NCBI GenBank assembly: GCA_026126105.1
Contig: JAHCJV010000040.1
Location: 1 to 48,851, forward strand
DNA length: 48,851 bases
DNA from: Enhydrobacter sp.
Lineage (GTDB): Bacteria > Pseudomonadota > Alphaproteobacteria > Reyranellales > Reyranellaceae
Direction of reading: 5' to 3'
Shown here in pieces: positions 43,626-48,851 of this stretch; within the stretch, counting starts at the first letter, position 1; the number at the start of each line of letters is the position of its first letter. The position numbers and the translations under genes were made by a program. Below the pieces are notes generated by a model. That model had not been told where the DNA came from, ran no database searches, and saw nothing but the letters and a program-made list of their open reading frames with translations.

Positions 43626-43883
43626 GTGAACAGCCACCAGAACAAGATGGCCGCCCCCTACAGGCCCCGCCGGGCGGCCCTGAACCGGATCGACTATCTC
43701 ATTATTGCGATCACTGCTCTTGTCTTCGTCGGCGTTCTGGCGGTCAACACCTCCTACGCCGCGCGCCCGGCTGACCAATCGCGGGTGATCCCCGCCTCCG
43801 ATCTTCCCTCGCAGGATGCCCATATTGACAACCGCGCGGGCATGATCAGGGCCAGGATCGGGCTGGCGCTGGCCGGGCGGTAA
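43626..43883 (+). CDS. Small membrane protein (85 aa)
   Basis: Basic N-terminus (MNSHQNKMAAPYRPRRAALNR), then one hydrophobic helix (DYLIIAITALVFVGVLAVNT) and a polar periplasmic tail. GTG 43626 with GAGG nearby; ATG 43647 is an alternative. No family recognised. 14 bases before the next gene, so probably a pair. Confidence 0.55.
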   Translation: MNSHQNKMAAPYRPRRAALNRIDYLIIAITALVFVGVLAVNTSYAARPADQSRVIPASDLPSQDAHIDNRAGMIRARIGLALAGR

Positions 43884-43897
43884 CTCGCTCTGGTGAG

Positions 43898-44227
43898 GTG
43901 AGCTTCTTCAGTCTCGACCGGCGCGATCTCCTGATGATCGCCGCGTGCGGCCTGGCCTTCACCGCCGTCTTGATGTCGCAGCGTCACGACACGCCGCCAC
44001 CGGGACCGCCCACCGAACAGATCATCCAGCAGATGGCCGGCAAGCTCGGAGTCACGGCCGACCAACTGCGGCGCGCCATCGAGGTCATCCCGCCGCCGGC
44101 CCGCGGGGAGCGGCAATCGCCGGAGCGGCACGATATGGCGCGCTATGCCCTTGCGGCCGCCCTGAACATTCCGGTCGCGAGACTCGATGCGGCGATGCGC
44201 CACCGCCACCCGCCGCCGCGCGACTGA
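43898..44227 (+). CDS. Small anchored hypothetical protein (109 aa)
   Basis: A short basic start, a hydrophobic helix (DLLMIAACGLAFTAVLMSQ), then a helical soluble domain with TEQIIQQMAGKLGVTADQLRRAIE and ARYALAAALNIPVARLDAAMR, two related 'LG/LNI-x-V-x-x-x-L' helices. Family unrecognised. GTG 43898 start; it ends nine bases before the convergent thiD stop. Confidence 0.55.
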   Translation: MSFFSLDRRDLLMIAACGLAFTAVLMSQRHDTPPPGPPTEQIIQQMAGKLGVTADQLRRAIEVIPPPARGERQSPERHDMARYALAAALNIPVARLDAAMRHRHPPPRD

Positions 44228-44235
44228 CTGCGACC

Positions 44236-45027
44236 TCAGCGAACCGTCACGGCGTGGTTGAGCGGACCGTGGCCCTGGCCATAACCCGGTGCAGTCGCAA
44301 TGGCCTCCCGCACGTAGGTGCGCGCGCGGGCGACGGAATCGGCGAGGCTCATCTTCTGCGCGAGGCCGGCGGCGATTGCGGAGGCCAACGTGCACCCCGT
44401 GCCATGGGTGCTACGGCTGGCGATGCGGGCATCCTCGAAGCGATCGATCCTGTCCTCGCAGATCAGCAGATCGACGACGCGATCGCCCTCCAGATGGCCG
44501 CCTTTCATCAGCACCGCCCCGGCGCCGAGTGACAGCAGCTTCCTGCCGGCACGTTCCATGTCGGGTTCGCTATGCACCGGAAATCCGGCAAGCACCTCGG
44601 CCTCGGGCAGGTTGGGCGTCAGCAGCGCGGCCAGCGGAAGCAGCCTGTCACGTAGCGCCGTCTCGGCCTCGCTCAGGAGCAAGCGGTGGCCACCTTTGGC
44701 CACCATTACCGGATCGACGACCAGCGGGGCTTTCGGGGCGTAGCGCCGGAACGACGCTGCGACCGTCTCGATCACTTCGGCGCTGTGCAGCATGCCGGTC
44801 TTCAGCGCATCGGCGCCGATGTCGGTCAGCACGACCTCGATCTGTTGCGCGATGAAGGCTGGATCGACCGGCACGACGCCGTGGACACCGAGCGTGTTCT
44901 GCGCCGTCAGCGCGGTTATCGCAGTGGCGGCAAACCCGCCCATCGCGGTCACTGCCTTGATGTCTGCCTGGATGCCCGCGCCGCCGCCGGAATCGGAACC
45001 CGCGACGATCAGGACGCGGCCCTTCAT
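44236..45027 (-). CDS. thiD: Hydroxymethylpyrimidine/phosphomethylpyrimidine kinase
   Basis: A 263-aa ribokinase-fold enzyme of thiamine synthesis that phosphorylates HMP then HMP-P. VAGSDSGGGAGIQADIKAV at the start, VVDPVMVAKGG mid-protein and the anion-hole THGTGCTLASAIA near the C-terminus. Its ATG overlaps the glmM stop by ATGA, so it ends the ftsH-folP-glmM operon. No thi box (TPP riboswitch) was seen; none would be expected inside an operon. Confidence 0.93.
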   Translation of the reverse strand: MKGRVLIVAGSDSGGGAGIQADIKAVTAMGGFAATAITALTAQNTLGVHGVVPVDPAFIAQQIEVVLTDIGADALKTGMLHSAEVIETVAASFRRYAPKAPLVVDPVMVAKGGHRLLLSEAETALRDRLLPLAALLTPNLPEAEVLAGFPVHSEPDMERAGRKLLSLGAGAVLMKGGHLEGDRVVDLLICEDRIDRFEDARIASRSTHGTGCTLASAIAAGLAQKMSLADSVARARTYVREAIATAPGYGQGHGPLNHAVTVR

Positions 45028-46373
45028 GCCGCCTGCCGCGGGATGGCCTCGATGATGCGGTCGACGACGCTGCGGACCAGCTCCGAATCGTCACCTTCGG
45101 CCATCACCCGGATCAACGGTTCCGTGCCGGACTTGCGCACCAGGATACGGCCGTTCTGCCCCAGATCCTTCTCCGCAGCGGCGATCGCCGCGACGACGGT
45201 GGCAGCGCTCAGAGCGGCATTGGCGTCGCGCACGCGCACGTTCTTCAGCAGCTGCGGCACGGGAGTGAATGCGCGGAAGGTTTCGCTTGCCGGCCTGCCG
45301 CTCTTGAGCATGGCGGCCAGCGCCTGCAGGGCGGCCATCAAGCCGTCGCCGGTGGTCGCGTGGTCGGTCATGATGATATGACCAGACTGCTCGCCACCCA
45401 GATTGAAGCCGTCGGACCGCATGCGCTCCAGCACGTATCGATCGCCCACGTTCGTCCGCACCAGCGACAGGCCCCGGGCGCCGACATAGCGCTCGAGCCC
45501 AAGGTTCGACATGACCGTGGCGACCAGGCCGTTTCCGGCGAGCCGGCCGTCGCGCTTCCAGGTGTCGGCGATAGTCGCCATCAGCTGGTCGCCATCGACG
45601 ACGCTGCCCTTCTCGCAAACCAGCACGACGCGATCGGCATCGCCGTCGAGCGCGATACCGATGTCGGCGCGGTAGGTCACGACGTTCTCCTGCAGCAACG
45701 ACGGATGCGTCGATCCGCACTTGTCGTTGATATTGAAGCCATCGGGCTTGACGCTGATCGGGATCACTTCGGCGCCGAGTTCCCAGAGCACCGTCGGCGC
45801 GACCTTGTAGGCGGCACCGTTGGCGCAATCGATCACGATCCGGAGCCCGGACAGATCGAGTCCCCGTGCGGCAGAGCCTTTAACCGCCTCGACATAGCGG
45901 CCGTCCGCATCTTCGAGACGCCGGGCGCGGCCGATCGCCGACGGTGCCGCGAGCTTCACCGAATCCCGCGAGGCGACCAGCTCCTCGATCTCCTGCTCGA
46001 CGGCATCGGAAAGCTTGAAGCCATCCGGACCGAACAGCTTTATGCCGTTGTCCTCGTATGGATTGTGCGACGCCGAGATCATCACGCCGACATCGGCACG
46101 CATGGAGCGCGTCAGGAAGCCGACCGCAGGCGTCGGCAGTGGGCCCAACAGGAGCACGTCCATGCCGACCGACAGGAAGCCGGCCGTTAGCGCCTGCTCG
46201 ATCATGTAGCCGCTCAGACGAGTGTCCTTGCCGACCACGACGCGATGGCGATGGCTGCCGCGGTTGAAGATCTGGCCGGTCGCCATGCCGATGCGCATGG
46301 CAATTTCGGCTGTCATGGGCGGCGAGTTTGACTGGCCCCGAACGCCGTCCGTGCCGAACAGTAATCGTGTCAT
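45024..46373 (-). CDS. glmM: Phosphoglucosamine mutase
   Basis: A 449-aa enzyme making glucosamine-1-phosphate for cell-wall precursors. Starts TRLLFGTDGVRGQSN; the phosphoserine loop ISASHNPYEDNG has catalytic Ser102. LDGDADRVV is the metal loop, GGEQSGHII the sugar loop and RKSGTEPLIRVMAE the phosphate site. ATG 46373 gives the family length; the frame opens further to 46520. Follows folP by 10 bases. Confidence 0.95.
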   Translation of the reverse strand: MTRLLFGTDGVRGQSNSPPMTAEIAMRIGMATGQIFNRGSHRHRVVVGKDTRLSGYMIEQALTAGFLSVGMDVLLLGPLPTPAVGFLTRSMRADVGVMISASHNPYEDNGIKLFGPDGFKLSDAVEQEIEELVASRDSVKLAAPSAIGRARRLEDADGRYVEAVKGSAARGLDLSGLRIVIDCANGAAYKVAPTVLWELGAEVIPISVKPDGFNINDKCGSTHPSLLQENVVTYRADIGIALDGDADRVVLVCEKGSVVDGDQLMATIADTWKRDGRLAGNGLVATVMSNLGLERYVGARGLSLVRTNVGDRYVLERMRSDGFNLGGEQSGHIIMTDHATTGDGLMAALQALAAMLKSGRPASETFRAFTPVPQLLKNVRVRDANAALSAATVVAAIAAAEKDLGQNGRILVRKSGTEPLIRVMAEGDDSELVRSVVDRIIEAIPRQAA

Positions 46374-46383
46374 TGTCGTGGTT

Positions 46384-47198
46384 CTATCGCATCGCCGACC
46401 AGACCGCGAGAGCCTGCCGGGTTCCCGCGACGTCGTGCACTCGCAGAATGGCGGCCCCCTGCCGCGCGGCCTCGACGGCCAGCCAGACAGATGCCGGATC
46501 GCGTCGGCGCGGCTCGGCAATGCCCGTCAGACGGCCGATAAAGCCCTTGCGCGACGATCCCACCAGCACCGGGTAACCTGCCGCTGCCAAGCGCCCCACG
46601 CCCGCGATGAGGGCGAGGTTTTCCTCGATGCTCTTGCCGAAGCCGATGCCGGGATCGACGGCAATGCGGTTGCGAGGAACGCCGGCCGCTTCGGCTGTCT
46701 GCGCGCGCTTGATGAGGAAGTCGCGCACATCCTCCACCACGTCGCGATAGGCCGCGCCTTCATACTTGCCTTCGGGCTGGCCGCGGCGGTGCATCAGCAC
46801 GACAGGCGCCCGGCGTCCTGCAACCAGAGGCAGAAGCGAGGAGTCGTCGCGCAACGCCGAGACGTCGTTAACGATGCCGGCACCGGCATCGAGGCAGGCC
46901 CGTGCGACTTCCGCGCGGCGCGTATCGATCGACACGACCACGCCTCTCCTGGCCAGACCCTCGACAACGGGTCGTACCCGCCGCAGTTCCTCGTCCATCG
47001 GGATCGGGCGCGAGCCAGGTCGCGTCGATTCGCCGCCGACATCGACGATGTCGGCACCATCGCCAACGAAGCGCAGGCCGTCGTCGATGGCCTGCGCGGG
47101 GTCGAGGCGTTCGCCGCCGTCGGAGAAGGAATCCGGCGTCACATTCACGATCGCCATCACACGAGGGCGATCGAGCACGATGCCGCCGAAGCTCGGGA

Positions 47199-47202
<4 letters not shown>
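46384..47202 (-). CDS. folP: Dihydropteroate synthase
   Basis: About 272 aa of folate synthesis. RVMAIVNVTPDSFSDGG (family motif), GGESTRPGS, IDTRRAEVARACLDAGAGIVNDVS, MHRRGQPEG, DPGIGFGKS and VGSSRKGFIGRL are all present. It joins p-aminobenzoate to the pterin pyrophosphate and is the sulfonamide target. The start is uncertain: TTG 47202 overlaps the ftsH TGA and is preferred; GTG 47178 is possible. The much longer frame above it is ftsH shadow. Confidence 0.93.

Positions 47203-48851
<1,649 letters not shown>

Overview
The window is about 65% GC, densely packed and mostly operonic. It has alphaproteobacterial hallmarks: a PhyR/NepR/EcfG general stress response locus, GapR (DUF2312), DUF1244, a eukaryote-like NADP isocitrate dehydrogenase, and the ftsH-folP-glmM block. 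A soil or aquatic alphaproteobacterium fits (perhaps Rhodospirillales/Reyranella-like; that guess rests on gene style, not on a marker gene). No rRNA, tRNA, IS element, prophage or CRISPR array was seen, so this is chromosomal core and metabolic DNA.

Layout. 1-4.5 kb: end of an unrecognised gene, a metallophosphoesterase/DUF2161 pair, a long palindromic repeat, a YcaQ-type DNA glycosylase and an amidohydrolase. 4.7-9.3 kb: egtB-egtD for ergothioneine, divergent from an uncharacterised possibly ATP-grasp-like protein, then small genes (44-aa membrane protein, 81-aa protein, DUF2177, GNAT-like). 9.3-10.9 kb: an orphan peptide-type ABC substrate-binding protein. 11-19.4 kb: a general stress response island. 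It holds an exported CsbD, a hybrid histidine kinase, an HWE/HisKA_2 kinase with a degenerate N-box, phyR, a glycine-zipper lipoprotein, a cytosolic CsbD, two EcfG-like sigma factors and nepR. Perfect GGAAC-N16/17-CGTT promoters sit before the lipoprotein, before csbD, and before a short gene-free stretch that ends in a properly oriented intrinsic terminator. That last unit is a candidate stress-induced small RNA of about 86 nt.

19.4-28.3 kb: an SDR oxidoreductase, an isolated flp pilin/cpaA pair, a LysM-protein/psd/pssA phospholipid operon, a LOG-family hydrolase, a GMC oxidoreductase divergent from an OhrR-like regulator with repeated operator-like palindromes, and a SnoaL-like gene divergent from a LysR regulator. 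28.5-32 kb: two unrelated NADP-isocitrate dehydrogenases (monomeric and dimeric types) in tandem. 32-35.2 kb: DUF429, small envelope proteins, an L,D-transpeptidase and a TctC-type binding protein. 35.3-43.6 kb: gapR, DUF1244 and N-formylglutamate amidohydrolase. They are followed by a plus-strand run of glycerate kinase, GFA protein, otnK, otnC, otnI, ltnD and pyruvate kinase, which together would take threonate/erythronate to DHAP and feed lower glycolysis. 43.6-48.9 kb: two small envelope proteins, then the leftward operon ftsH (5' end cut by the window)-folP-glmM-thiD with overlapping stop/start codons.

Many long open frames on the opposite strand are high-GC shadows and were left out. 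All functional names come from reading motifs by eye; no database search was run.
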